The notes below the pieces were generated by a model. That model ran no database searches. It was not told the origin of the DNA and worked only from the letters and a program-made list of their open reading frames with translations. From the NCBI GenBank assembly GCA_035578175.1, contig JAQMRL010000022.1:434001-498000 (forward strand): DNA of 64,000 nucleotides, given 5' to 3'. Position 1 is the stretch's first letter. The number at the start of each line of letters is the position of its first letter. The translations under genes and the position numbers were made by a program. Source of the stretch: Catonia carolina. Taxonomy: Eukaryota > Arthropoda > Insecta > Hemiptera > Achilidae. Positions 43,870 to 54,355 of this stretch are shown one piece after another.

Positions 43870-44600
43870 TGTTAAAAAAGGTAACTGAATTCACACCATA
43901 GACTCTTGAAGATTCTTCAACCATTCATTGTCTCCTTCATCCGGCTGGATCACGCTTACCTTCTCTCTTTCCCTGCATGATGTTCTAAAACATTTTGTAC
44001 TGAGTACATTTCAAATTATATCACATAACTTAAGTACCAAATTTCTACGTTTCACAATATTCATAACTTCCATCGATTTATTTAAGTTAACAAAGACTTC
44101 CGTGTCATTTATTTCATCTGTCCATGATATCTATAACAATCTCTTATAAGAACATATCTCGAAAGCCTCAAGTTATTGTATCTCATTTTGTTTGATTATC
44201 CAATACATATATAGTCTAATACATACAACACTGAAAATAAATAAGAACGTGCTAATGCAATTCTAACTGAGAGTTCACGATTCCTATTCATAAAATTCTA
44301 CTCATTTTCTTAAAGTTAGTTCGGGCTTTTGTGAAATGAGATTTGATCTGTTGTGTTGCTCAAATGTTTGTTCGTTCCAAGATACTTGAAGCTGTCAACT
44401 TCTTCCAACAAAATCTTAAATTTTATTAGCTGTGATCCGTTCGTTTTCCAAACGCGTTTATCTGGATTTTATATCGAGACTCGGCTGTTTACATTTTTCT
44501 TTGACTCTTATTTACAATTAATTGCAATGCCTCAGAAGGGAAACCAGCAATGTCATCAGCAAATTTATTGCATGTTATATTATGTCGATGTCGACCAGAG
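43870..44600 (-). pseudogene. LINE reverse transcriptase relic (FADD to C-terminus)
   Basis: Minus-strand translation, with frame changes, reads in order: KFADDIAGFPSEALQLIVN (the FADD catalytic motif of the palm domain), ILLEEVDSFKYLGTNKHLSN, QIKSHFTKARTNFKKMSRIL, VMNIVKRRNLVLKLCDII and DNEWLKNLQESMV. This is the order of the reverse transcriptase palm, thumb and C-terminal tail of insect 'endonuclease-reverse transcriptase' LINEs. Multiple stops make it inactive. The long + frames 43928-44149 and 44353-44847 (164 codons) are antisense shadows of this relic and should not be annotated as genes. Confidence 0.85.
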
Positions 44601-45382
44601 TTTGAAAATTAATATCTTTATAAATCTCTCACTAATTTTAAACGTTCTTATCTTTTCCATTAGATTGCTTCTCGCAACTATTCGAATTCCAACCTCTAAA
44701 TTATTTTCAGTCGTGAAGAAAATCGTGATTTTATCTAATTTCGTTAATTTGTACTTGCAGCAATCCACTTCAGTAGTTTTAAAAGGAGTTGTGAGGTATT
44801 TTACGGTAATTTCTACTTCAAATGTGCATTCTTGTACTTTTCTGTGAAAAAGGAGATTGGTTTATTTTTTCGTAGAATAATGGAATAAAGGTAATAACAG
44901 TGCGGTTAGTTACAGGTGCAGTACTAGTCGATGTGAAGTTGACTTTAAGGAAAGGAAAAGTTAGAATGAGAGAGTGAGAGCGATTTCAGTAAAGCCTAGT
45001 TACCTTCTTGAGTCTGATGGTGCCATAGTGTATGATGATGGCAAATTACAGTGTAATAATGATTCTTAAACCTCTACTCCTCTCTTTACCTGTACTGCAC
45101 CACAGCGTGCACTTACTGCTCAACTCTTGTTCCTCTCTCAGAAAGCAATTACCTTAACTTTCAAGGACGTACACTACACTTCTTGTTATTACACTTTTCG
45201 GTTTCTTTTCTTAATTACAAACTCATTTAAGCTTCTTTTAGATAATAAGTACCTTCTTTAAATTTTCATAATTTTCTTAATAAAGTTTTTTTTGTGTATT
45301 ATACATTTTTATTATTTGTTTGTGAAGCTCATATAGCTTATTATTTTTATCTTATAAAGAAACAAATAATTTTCCTTGTTTT
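44601..45382. other. Stretch without recognised features
   Basis: Includes a slightly GC-richer patch (44,880-45,180) with a weak GGTGCAGTAC inverted pair. No gene or defined repeat. Confidence 0.45.
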
Positions 45383-45394
45383 TGTTGTTTACTT

Positions 45395-46833
45395 GTTGAT
45401 TTCTAGGTCACTAGCGGAAAGGGTGATTCGAAACCTCTAGATACTTTACTAAGTAAAACGAGGAGTGAGATGGTTTACCATTGTCTTCCTCACTGAGTGG
45501 AAAAGTATGCTTATCATTATGCCAGGGCCTTTGAAAAACATTTACTTTTCACCCTGTAAATGGCACCTTCACTTCATTCACCACAGGGTCGGCTGTATAA
45601 TGAAATTCGTTACTCTCAGTGGAGATAACTCTGACTAGTATCTTTTACACGTCTGCCTCGTATGTTTTTAAATGCTTCAGTCATATAATTGGCTGACCAT
45701 GTGATTTTTGTCATCAGTCTCTCTCGACTGGTTTGATGCAGTTCTCCAAGCTGTCCTATCTTGCGCAAATCGTTTTATATCTACATATACCACACCCTAC
45801 ATCCTTTGTAATTTGCTTTACATATTCTAACCTTTGCCTCCCCCTACAGTTCACTCCCTCTATATTACCCTCCATTATTGTTGGACAAATACCTGGATGT
45901 CTTAAGATATGTCCCACTAGCTTATCCCGTCTTATGGTAACATGCTTCCATATACTTCTTTCTTTCATCCACTCGCCTAAAAACCTCTAAATTACTTATT
46001 TTGTCCGCTCACCTAATCTTTAACATTTTCCTATAACACCTCATTTCAAAAGCTTTTATTTTTTCCTTTCTACAGGTCCTATCACCCACGTTTCACTCGC
46101 GTATAATTCCACACTCCAAACATAGTGTTTTAAGAAATTTTTTCCAATCTGTAAGTCAATGTTTGTAGTCAGTTAGCTGTTTTTAATTTCAAAGGCTTTC
46201 TAGCTTGAGCAATTTCTACTTTTGATATCACTTGTGCTTCTACCATTTTTTATTATTTTACTCCCTAGATAGCAGAATTCCCCTACTTCCTGTATGTTTT
46301 CGTTGCCTGTTTTTACATTTCCCATCTCTTCTAAACCACTCTTGCTGCTGCACAACACTTTCGTTTTGTTCTTATTAATTTTCATGAAGTAATCCTTTCT
46401 CATGATCTCATCCATTCCATTTAAGATATCCTCTAGTTCTTTCTTTGTCTCGGCTAATACTACTATATCGTCGGCGAATCTCAGCATTTTTATTGTTTCT
46501 CCTTAAATTTTTACTCCTGCGTCAAATTTTTCCTTCACTTCATTTATAGCCTCTTCTATATACAAGTTAAAAAGTAGTGGTGACAATGAACATGCTTGTC
46601 GTACACCGTTTCTTACAAAAGCCTCTTATTCGTACCCCTCAATTCTCAAAACAGCCGTTTGATTTTTATACAGACCGTAGATAACTTTCCTTTCTTTGTA
46701 TTCAATTGACCATAGATCATGATCTATGTGATCATGTGATGAGAAACAGAACTATTTTTTTGTAGCTCTTGAACTAGCAGATCGAGTTTAAATAACTTAT
46801 ATACAAAATAGCTCAACCTGCTTGTTATGGGCA
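45395..46833 (-). mobile_element. SINE-A copy interrupted by a LINE
   Basis: Outer 12-bp duplication TGTTGTTTACTT at 45383-45394 and 46834-46845. SINE-A runs 45395-45705, is broken by the LINE at 45706-46729, and resumes 46730-46833 to GTTATGGGCA. Before the LINE insertion it was a full-length copy of about 400 bp. Confidence 0.92.
45706..46729 (-). pseudogene. RTE-like LINE 3' half nested in SINE-A
   Basis: A 1,024-bp insertion flanked by GACCATGTGAT (45695-45705) and GATCATGTGAT (46730-46740), one mismatch. Minus-strand translation from the right reads RKVIYGLYKNQTAV, VRNGVRQACSLSPLLFNLYI, then MLRFADDIVVLAETKKELED (FADD catalytic motif) and KINKNKTKVLCSSKSG. Further on come KERSIWKHVTIRRDKLVGHI and RGRQRLEYVKQITKDVGCG near the C-terminus. 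The 3' end is a hairpin (CCAGTC-GAGAGA-GACTG) followed by ATGACAAAA. 5' truncated, with a stop and frame breaks. Antisense frame 45733-45990 is a shadow. Confidence 0.92.
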
Positions 46834-46845
46834 TGTTGTTTACTT

Positions 46846-47595
46846 ATATTTTATTTTAAAATACCACCTCGTAGATCAGTGTAGTGAGTTAACACCTTTT
46901 AACTTTGCAATTAGAGTTAAATGACACGTTCAGAAAGCAACTTTGTATCGTGACTGGTTGACCGCTTACCTCCAAGAAATTCCGCAATTCCCTCTCCAGT
47001 TCAACTAGTCTACCTGTGAACAAAAGGACATACAAATCGAGAAATCTGTTGCTTTTTCGGAAAAGTTTGAAGGAATCACGACTGAATGATTCTAAAGATC
47101 ATATGATGTTATTTAACATTTTGAATACTACATAAAAGGCAATCCATTTTACTTTCTTACTGCAGTACTTTTTATGTTTAGTTGTATAAATAATCAATAT
47201 TTCGAACTAAAATATACTATGATGAAATCTCAAATTTTGAAAGTCTATGTAAGTGTAGCCTATATCTTGCAAATTACTTTTTCCAATTTTTTTATTTTAT
47301 ACGTTTAAGAACTGGATGGTTTGTTCATTCATGTCCTTATAATTTTAACATTAAATTGATATGTATATGTGTTTTTGTTTAGTTTTCTTTTAATATTGAT
47401 ATTGGTGTTATGCTATTCAAAGTTACTGTATGATAATACATGTTTAATCTGATAAATTAAAAGAAATAAAGTCTTTTCCTGATAATTACTTTTATTCTAA
47501 CAGCTAGAACCTTCTGTGTAACAAATTATCGTTAATATAAATACTTTTTTGTATTAAGTTTCTCTTTTGTAAAAGAATGGTAAATATTGTTTATT
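46846..47595. other. Stretch without recognised features
   Basis: A moderately GC-rich patch near 46,940-47,100 has no motif I recognise. The rest is AT-rich. Confidence 0.45.
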
Positions 47596-47715
47596 TTTCC
47601 ATTCGTTGATGCTTGTGCGTAGGTAATATTAGGTGATATTAAAAATAAAAAGTGGCCTGACTGGGAATGAAATTGGGGATCCGTTGCTTAAAAGCAAGTT
47701 GCGCTGACCTATACT
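47596..47715 (-). mobile_element. tRNA-derived SINE, subfamily S2 (decayed)
   Basis: On the minus strand: GGTCAGCGCAACTTGCTTTT (A-box side), a decayed B-box (AATTTCATTCCCAGTCAGGCC), then ATATCACCTAATATTACCTA and CGCACAAGC. The body matches the 58.1-kb copy (ATCACCTCATATCACGTACG-CACAAGC). Confidence 0.6.
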
Positions 47716-48852
47716 CCAAATAATGTACATAAAAAAAATTAAGATCCAAGATATTAACTGATTAAAATATCCGCGTTAACCGATTAACGGAACGTACAAA
47801 CAATAATGTACTTTCAAAAGCATAATCCTTTTACTGTATGGATTTCCTTTAAGCGTTGGAAATGAAGATATCCGACAGTTAGGCCTGTATGATAATAAGA
47901 ATTATTTTTATCTCAGAATACCCGATATTTTTAATAATTAGACTACACTTTGATCAGCTGTAAAACAACAACTGGATCAAGGCTTATTCATTAATTTTAA
48001 TTTTAAAAAATTGATAGACTAAATGTTATAGAGAATTTCTGTATTGAGATCTTAATTAATAAATTTCCTTCAAACGGAAGTGATGAAGTCTTTGATAATA
48101 ATAAATGAAATTGTTAAAATTCAGTGCAGCCGTTAAATTTGTAAATAAATTTGCATTTTAAATGTGCTAGTTCGTTAAATATTAATAAATTTAAATACCG
48201 GTTTTATAAGATTTGTTTCTTGTAGTCTATGTTGTGTTGCATCATTTTAGGTTGTATGTTTAAATTAAAAGAACTTGCCGAAGAATGCTAAAATTAAAAC
48301 TGTTTTAATTCTAGCAATCCTTAGTAAATTACGGTTTGTTATTAAATTTGCAAATCTTAAAAATTTATTGTTTACAGAAACAGTAAAACCCCGATTATCC
48401 ATCCTGAACTTGCATCGGGTGTCGAATGGCAGGGAAAAGCGGATCAAGCGGAAGTCCAAAGAAAACTTGATTTTTTTGACGCGAGTTTTATATTAGAGTA
48501 TTTTTATTTACGAAGTGATAAACACAAAATAACTGAAAAATGATGATAAAAATTTAAAATGTAAGTTCTGTACATAAAACGCATAGAGGCTTATTTTTGC
48601 ACACGCAAGTTTAATTAGCCTATACTAAATTTCAAATAAAACAAAGTATATTATCGACAATAAAATGAAAAAGCTATTTTCAGCACATCCCTGAATTTAA
48701 AAAGATAGCTTATTTGTAATTAAATATTTACTCATTTTACAAAACTTGTAATTAATAATATTATTTGTTTTCCTCTTGTTAGATGTTTCTTTTCGTATTA
48801 TAATACTGTGTGACTAAACTGTTCCGTTTTAACCCTTGTACATTATGTTTCT
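47716..48852. other. AT-rich stretch with a pogo-like end
   Basis: CAGTAAAACCCCGATTATCC at 48,381-48,400 resembles pogo/Tigger termini, followed by GC-richer sequence to about 48,460. I cannot find a matching opposite end. The overlapping frames 48265-48459 (-) and 48275-48496 (+) share this segment and are not supported. Confidence 0.35.
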
Positions 48853-48860
48853 GTATCAAG

Positions 48861-49515
48861 CATAGGCGTAGCCTCGGTGGGGCGCTCCCTTCCCCTGCTT
48901 ATTTAATAAAACAAAATATTACAGGTCAGTAGAAATAGTATTTCGTGGCAAGAAACTATGCTGTCATCGTGGCGGGAAGACGTAATCTTGTTCTTCTTTT
49001 TCTGTTCCCTATTAAAACGCTGCAATCAGTGCGAGTGAGTCAGTTGTGAACTTTGTACAAGCAAAGGAAAGGAAAAAATGTACCAAAGGCCAAACTGAAG
49101 AAGATAAAACTAGTTGCACTAGTTAAAGGAACGCAACTGTTCTATGCATCCACAAAACGGGTACTATTTATCTCTTGCACAGCCCTGCACACCGTGCACT
49201 ATTGAAAAATCCTTCAGTACCTTACGCAGGGTAAAAACTTGGTTTCGGTCAACAGTGACAGAAAATCGGCTTGATGGTTTTTGTATGATGAGTGTGCATA
49301 GAAAGAAGGTACTGGAAGCTAAAGATAAAATTGAGGAAAGGTTTTTGTCTATATAGATTTATCCAGAACTCCCATAGGCTAGTTACGAAATAAGATTTAA
49401 ATAGGTTCGAATAGCATTGCAACTAATTACGTTTAGTGTTTTCATATGTTCAGATAAGAAACGTTTATCAAATTTTTGCTCCCTCCCCCCGGAGAAAATC
49501 CTGACTACGCCTATG
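48861..49515 (+). mobile_element. 655-bp hAT deletion derivative with 8-bp TSD
   Basis: The terminal inverted repeat CATAGGCGTAGCC (left) mirrors GACTACGCCTATG (right). The exact 8-bp duplication GTATCAAG lies at 48853-48860 and 49516-49523, the hAT signature. G/C-rich stretches sit just inside both ends. It keeps the 3' coding end of the transposase but lacks the rest, so it cannot move itself. Confidence 0.92.
49180..49356 (+). pseudogene. hAT transposase C-terminal (dimerisation) fragment
   Basis: An in-frame segment inside the hAT derivative reads TPCTIEKSFSTLRRVKTWFR, STVTENRLDGFCMMSVHRKK. E(K/R)SFS-LRRVKTW-RS-M-ENRL--L-----HR is the conserved hATC dimerisation motif near the C-terminus of hAT transposases (also in ZMYM/THAP-type host proteins derived from them). 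The open frame starts at 49,144 and ends with a stop at 49,354-49,356. The BED finger and catalytic RNase H-like region are absent. Confidence 0.88.
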
Positions 49516-49523
49516 GTATCAAG

Positions 49524-51219
49524 ATCACGCTTTTTCCTCACTCTTACAATACATTTTTGTTCCATAAGTTTTCGTAATCATGTTTTTTTTTTAGCAAAAT
49601 AGGTATGGCGTAAATTTCCTAAAAGAGATTGACACATGTTTTCACAAACTATGACCAAAAATGTTTACTGACTGGCTTCCGGTACCAAACTGGTTACTAT
49701 CTGACTCCCACCATTCTGCTTTGCACTAGAACCACTGCGGATCTAGAAAGCAGAGGTAATCTCTGGCAAACCAAGATATGTTGTGATACTGTTTACAGGT
49801 TGTCTTTGCACAGTTGCAAAACTGCATAAAGTTACAAAAAAAACTGTACATTATTTTATTTATTCTCTATTCACCTCAAGAACTAAACAAAAAAATTGAA
49901 ATTTAATATAGTGATACCAGGGGGTTGACTTAACTCATAGTTATTAATACTCACAACACATCTGCTCGTTGTTCTATGAGAGCAGATCGTAGATCTCATC
50001 AATTAACGTAGAACTGTAGTTGACTATCCATAGTGATCTAAATGCTGCACTTATCTATTCACGTCGGAGTTCTGTCACTGGACTGTTTCCACTCACGGTT
50101 TTTTATCATGTTAATTTTTTCATATTTTGTGTTTTCACATTCACTGATTGTATCTAACAGATTGTGAATTTCTTGAATAAAGAGAAAAAGTTTCTTACTA
50201 AAATGTAGTCCGTGAAGCTGATCTCTCTTGTAAATAAAAGTTTTGCGGTGATCCACTGAAATATTTTTTATCACTATATTTAGCTTTGTTGAAGTATTAC
50301 AATGTGTACGTTTTCTTGTGAGTACAGTTTTATAAGAGTACATATTTGGTTAATTATAATATTTAAACGCAGTAATAATTATTATTATATATAGTAATAA
50401 CGTTTTTATGAATTATTATTAAATGTATAGAGCCTAATTAATGTGTGTACCAAGAAAGATTTAATTTCATCTTGTCATCTTAAAAAGTATTACAAAGCTG
50501 TGTGAGAGGTTGTAAACATTTGTTTTATTTTTTTGAATGGCCAGCGGCGGATTTTTGAATAACATTTTATGGGTATTATTTATTTTATGGCTTTCGTTTT
50601 ATTTAATAGTGGGGAAGTAAAAAATTATTTTCTTTTATTACGGGCCATTGGAATTCATTTTATTGCTCGTTTCTTCTTTGCTTTATAAAACGAAATACCG
50701 ATTTTGGTAGTGGTTTTATAACGTTAAAATAAGTTTAATTACACGTACAATTTTCTTTTTAATTAATCCATTAAATATACCATTAATTATTTTGACATAA
50801 ATTTTTATGGTTTTAAGTTACGATAATTTTCTTAAGAAAATTAAAATCTTAAATTACTCATACGATTGATGAGACCTAATCTTTAGAGTTTCTTATCTTT
50901 AAGATTAGTCTATACGTGTTTTATGGTTTTAAAGATAAATCTTACTCATATTGCGTTGTATTCAACTCATATTTATAAATTATTATTATTTTAAGAGGAA
51001 TGATAAGTATGTAAATGACAGTTTTAATTAGTTTCATTTATGTTTACTATATTTATTTGTATAGTTAAATTACTGTAGTTCATATTATCTTATAATTTTA
51101 ACATTAAAATGACTGATGTCCTGAATTCGAGGCTGTTTGTGAGTTTGTCAATAACTTAATAAATCCCCTGGTCGCTTAACGAACGCTGCGCAGGTTAAGT
51201 ATGATAGTAGGGCCGCTAC
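49524..51219. other. AT-rich stretch, nothing identified
   Basis: The minus frame 50059-50343 (94 codons) and + frame 49629-49829 have no recognised motif or splice context. No repeat ends are seen. Confidence 0.45.
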
Positions 51220-51850
51220 TTTACTTTACTTTACTTTCAAGCATGCAGGACCTTTTATTCGAGGTATCTCTCTAGGTTCTTCCGCCTTTAAGGCCGTTGA
51301 CCATTTTTGCCTAGTATCCCTAGGTCGGGGCCGTGACAAGGTGCTACCATCCGGAGCCAGAGGGACCTTGGTTTTTTTATGAGGTTGTTACTGCTTGAGT
51401 CCCAGCTCCGTGTAGTTGGGAGGAATTCAGTGCGTTGTTATAGTAGTGGGAGAATGAATGAGTGTATGAATGAATTAGTAGTGTTTCACAGCAACTGCAT
51501 TTGTAGTGGCAGCGTGTACTAACTAGACTAAAAACATTTTCTTATCATCCGGCGAATTAATTTAACAAATACCTACTGGGTTATTAACTTGGTCGGATTC
51601 ATAATATTTAACTTACCATTTTATATCAAAACATGTAAATAAATAATTGTAATAAATAGAAACAAATATGTTAAATACGGAAAGTTTGAAAATTAATGTT
51701 TTGTATCAGACTAATACAACAATCGTTCTCCCAGCATGCATCACTCATTCAATATACCTCACCCGTACCCTTCACCCCGCAACTACACGGAGCTGGGACT
51801 CAAGCAGTACTCCTCCTGCTCCCTTTTCCTCTTCGCTTTCAACTGGTGGT
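51220..51850. repeat. GC-richer repeat with an internal inverted pair
   Basis: A (CTTTA)n start (about 51,219-51,238) precedes GC-richer sequence (GGTCGGGGCCGTGACAAGGT and so on). CTGCTTGAGTCCCAGCTCCG at about 51,390, extended by TGTAGTTG, recurs inverted at about 51,780-51,810 (AACTACACGGAGCTGGGACT, then CAAGCAGTA). A less exact GAATGAGTG block lies further out. Probably two opposed copies of one repeat unit, or the upstream inverted part of the LINE that follows. The + frames 51668-51880 and 51696-51956 are incidental. Confidence 0.45.
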
Positions 51851-52370
51851 ACTGAAAAACACCGTTGGCGTAGACTATAGGCAGGAAAACAAGAAAATAA
51901 ACTCAAATAAAATTTTACAAGGTGATGGCTGCCCCAGTCCTACTCTATGGAAGTGAGTCTTGGATTAGTACTAGACCACAGGAGAGTTGAGTACGGGCGA
52001 AAAAGTTGTGATTCCGTCGAAGTACAAAGGGTTACAATCGTAGGGGCCAACTAAGAAATGAGGATATAAGAACGGAACTTGATGTTTACAAACTGAATGG
52101 GAAGATAGCAGAATATTGAAATCGATGGAGGGAGCACGTACAGACAATACCTGAAAAAAGGATCCTTCTCAATAAAAAAATCATATCATATATAAAATAT
52201 AAAATCATATCATATATGATCCTTCTCAATGTTTTGGAATGCAGACCAGAGGAGTGGAGAGATGTTGGGAGACCACGCAAAATATGACAATAATTCAATA
52301 TTTTGTCGCTGTTGTGAGTTGGAACGGGGAGCCTAATACTTGATTGTGAGAACAAGAAGAAATTTCTAAT
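51851..52370 (+). pseudogene. RTE-like LINE C-terminal relic
   Basis: Translation with shifts: TQIKFYKVM-AAPVLLYGSESW, then DIRTELDVYKLNGKIAEY, NRWREHVQTIPEKRILL and EEWRDVGRPRKI. This is the order of the C-terminal end of RTE-like LINEs. The 3' UTR has AACGGGGAGCCTAATACTTGA, matching the CCTAATCCTTGA motif of the 14.2- and 17.6-kb relics, then GAACAAGAAGAAA. It is interrupted by a 44-bp AT-rich insert between two 13-bp repeats (see below). The minus frame 52086-52376 is a shadow. Confidence 0.8.
52161..52230. repeat. 44-bp AT insert flanked by 13-bp direct repeats
   Basis: GATCCTTCTCAAT occurs at 52161-52173 and 52218-52230. Between them lies AT-rich sequence with twice-repeated ATCATATCATATAT. 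It resembles a tiny insertion with a 13-bp target duplication, or a templated repair patch. Confidence 0.8.
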
Positions 52371-53790
52371 GTACAAGGCAATGTTTCAACCGATCTGCAT
52401 GTTTGACAAGTCTCTAAATTTTAATAATCCCTAAATACGCAATATGAGTTCTTCTGATCTACCAGGAATTGTACAAAGACAAGTGAAACGCTGATATAGT
52501 AGAAGCGTGATACGTTAATACGGTAAAATTTTCACAAATTTAATTAAAAGTTTTAATTTAACACCATTTCTCTGTTTGTTATTTAATTTAATACGAATTT
52601 TTATCATTTTTTGCTAATTATTTTTGCCTAGTTGCATAAATAAATTGAACATTATTTTGTAAATAAAAAATGCCTGAAATTCAAAATTATTTGTCTTAAA
52701 AAAAAATTTTGTCCGCACCATAAGGGAAGGTGAATTTTTGTGCGTTTTCAGCCCTTTTATTTTATTAACGTAAATCTCTTTTTGGCAGTACGACTTATGT
52801 TTTAATGAGAAAATTATAGCAACAAATAAAAACATTTCTACAACGCTGTAGTTTATCTCAATTGCATCTTTCTGTGTCTTAAAACGACTATTAATTTTAC
52901 GTTTAATCTATTAACAGTATTCTATTAGTTTAGGTTTTGTATAATTAGGTTCTGGATACAATTAAATTAAGGATGTAATAATTGGTTATAATGTTTATCA
53001 TTTACATAAGCTTCAGATACTTTCTTCGCATGAAAATGCAGTAGAAATTTTGTATCCGATGAAACTGATGCGGTTATAAATGACTAAGTCATTAAACGAT
53101 GAAAAAAGGTAACATTTTACTTTACAAGTAAGCATTACTAAAATTATTAATCCGCAATAAGAAACAGTATAATTGTCACCCAATTTTGAAATATTTTTTG
53201 TTCTTTTATTTTCTAATATCCAATGATTTAAAATAGGATTGTACCTTATTTATTGGTTTGTAGAAAGCACACCCTGAAGGAAATATGTTGTTCCCTCCAG
53301 ATTTACATAAACTTGGATACACGTTAAATCATTTAGAATTTTGCATAATTTACGAAAACAAATAACATTGCTAGGCCCAGAGTTAATTTCACCCTTTCCT
53401 GGGATGAAAACAGCCGTTAGTGGTCCTTTTAGGGACCAACAATTTCTGTTGCTTTACACTGTTTTCATGTATTTTTATGCTTTGGGTGAAAATTAATATT
53501 ACGAACTGCAAAGATATCTTTGACCAAACTGTATCTTAAAACAAATTAAACACATCAAGATTTTTTGCTTTTGTTTATTATTTTAAAATATTTTTACATA
53601 CGAAATAGGAATCTTTAAATACTTGCATACAATCAACTCTCCATGTTAACAACAATCATAACAACGACATATTACAATTAATACAGTTCTAGAGATAATT
53701 TCAAAACACATTAATAATTACAAAATAACATTGAAACGTCATCTAAACATGAACTCATCATAGTATACTCTTGAATAACAGTGCTGAAGC
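52371..53790. other. AT-rich stretch, nothing identified
   Basis: No recognised element. The minus frame 52614-52835 has no motif. Confidence 0.5.
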
Positions 53791-54355
53791 TTTTTACTTT
53801 CTCTTGCCTATATGAATATATAGGAAGGAAAGTATTGTTTTCATGTCGATTTTCCGAAATCGAGATAGAGTAGGATATAATAGGGTAGGAGGCATATCTG
53901 CTAAAATTCTTGGAGAGGCTGTTTTCACGTAAAAAAAAATCTTTTTTTTTAAGATTTTGAACAAAAATGTATATATAAAGTTGTAGAGAATTTAAAAACC
54001 TACAACTTTTATTTCAAACATTTTTTTTATACAACGCTTAGTTTAACGGTAATTAGCGATTTTCTGTTTTTTCTCACGAAAACGTGTAAAAAAGTAGATT
54101 TTTTTAAAGATTTCAGCTTTAGTATGCATTACGTCAAAGTGGAAGTAATAAAATTTATAGTAAATTAAAAGATCTACAACTTTTATTTAGAGCATTTTTC
54201 TCTGTAGAGCCTAGTTTAGCGTGAAAGAGTGATTAGGTTATGTTTATTGAGGTTAGTTTTTTGTTTATTTCTGTTTTATTACTAATTTTAGGTTATAATG
54301 TTAATCAATTGCATTGGCAAGAGAAAGTTGTGTCAGTGTTTCACACCAGCTCTTT
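53791..54355 (+). mobile_element. HINE-like element, copy 6, internally deleted
   Basis: 5' repeat ACTTTCTCTTGCC at 53796-53808 and palindrome CCTATATGAATATATAGG. The core is then cut short after AATCGAGATAGAG, so the microsatellite and the GGAACATCGTACG block are missing. The 3' end is intact: GGCAAGAGAAAGT, TGTGTCAGTGTTTCACACCA. An AGCTTTTT-like motif lies on each side. Confidence 0.7.

Noticed and set aside
44353..44847. 164-codon + strand open frame
   Set aside because: The opposite strand reads as a LINE reverse transcriptase relic (FADD and FKYLG motifs) over the left half of the same interval, so this frame is an antisense shadow.
44916..45115. Weak inverted pair GGTGCAGTAC
   Set aside because: Ten bases with no extension; within chance expectation.
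48381..48460. pogo/Tigger-like terminus CAGTAAAACCCCGATTATCC
   Set aside because: Only one end found and no transposase sequence; noted in the stretch description rather than called as an element.
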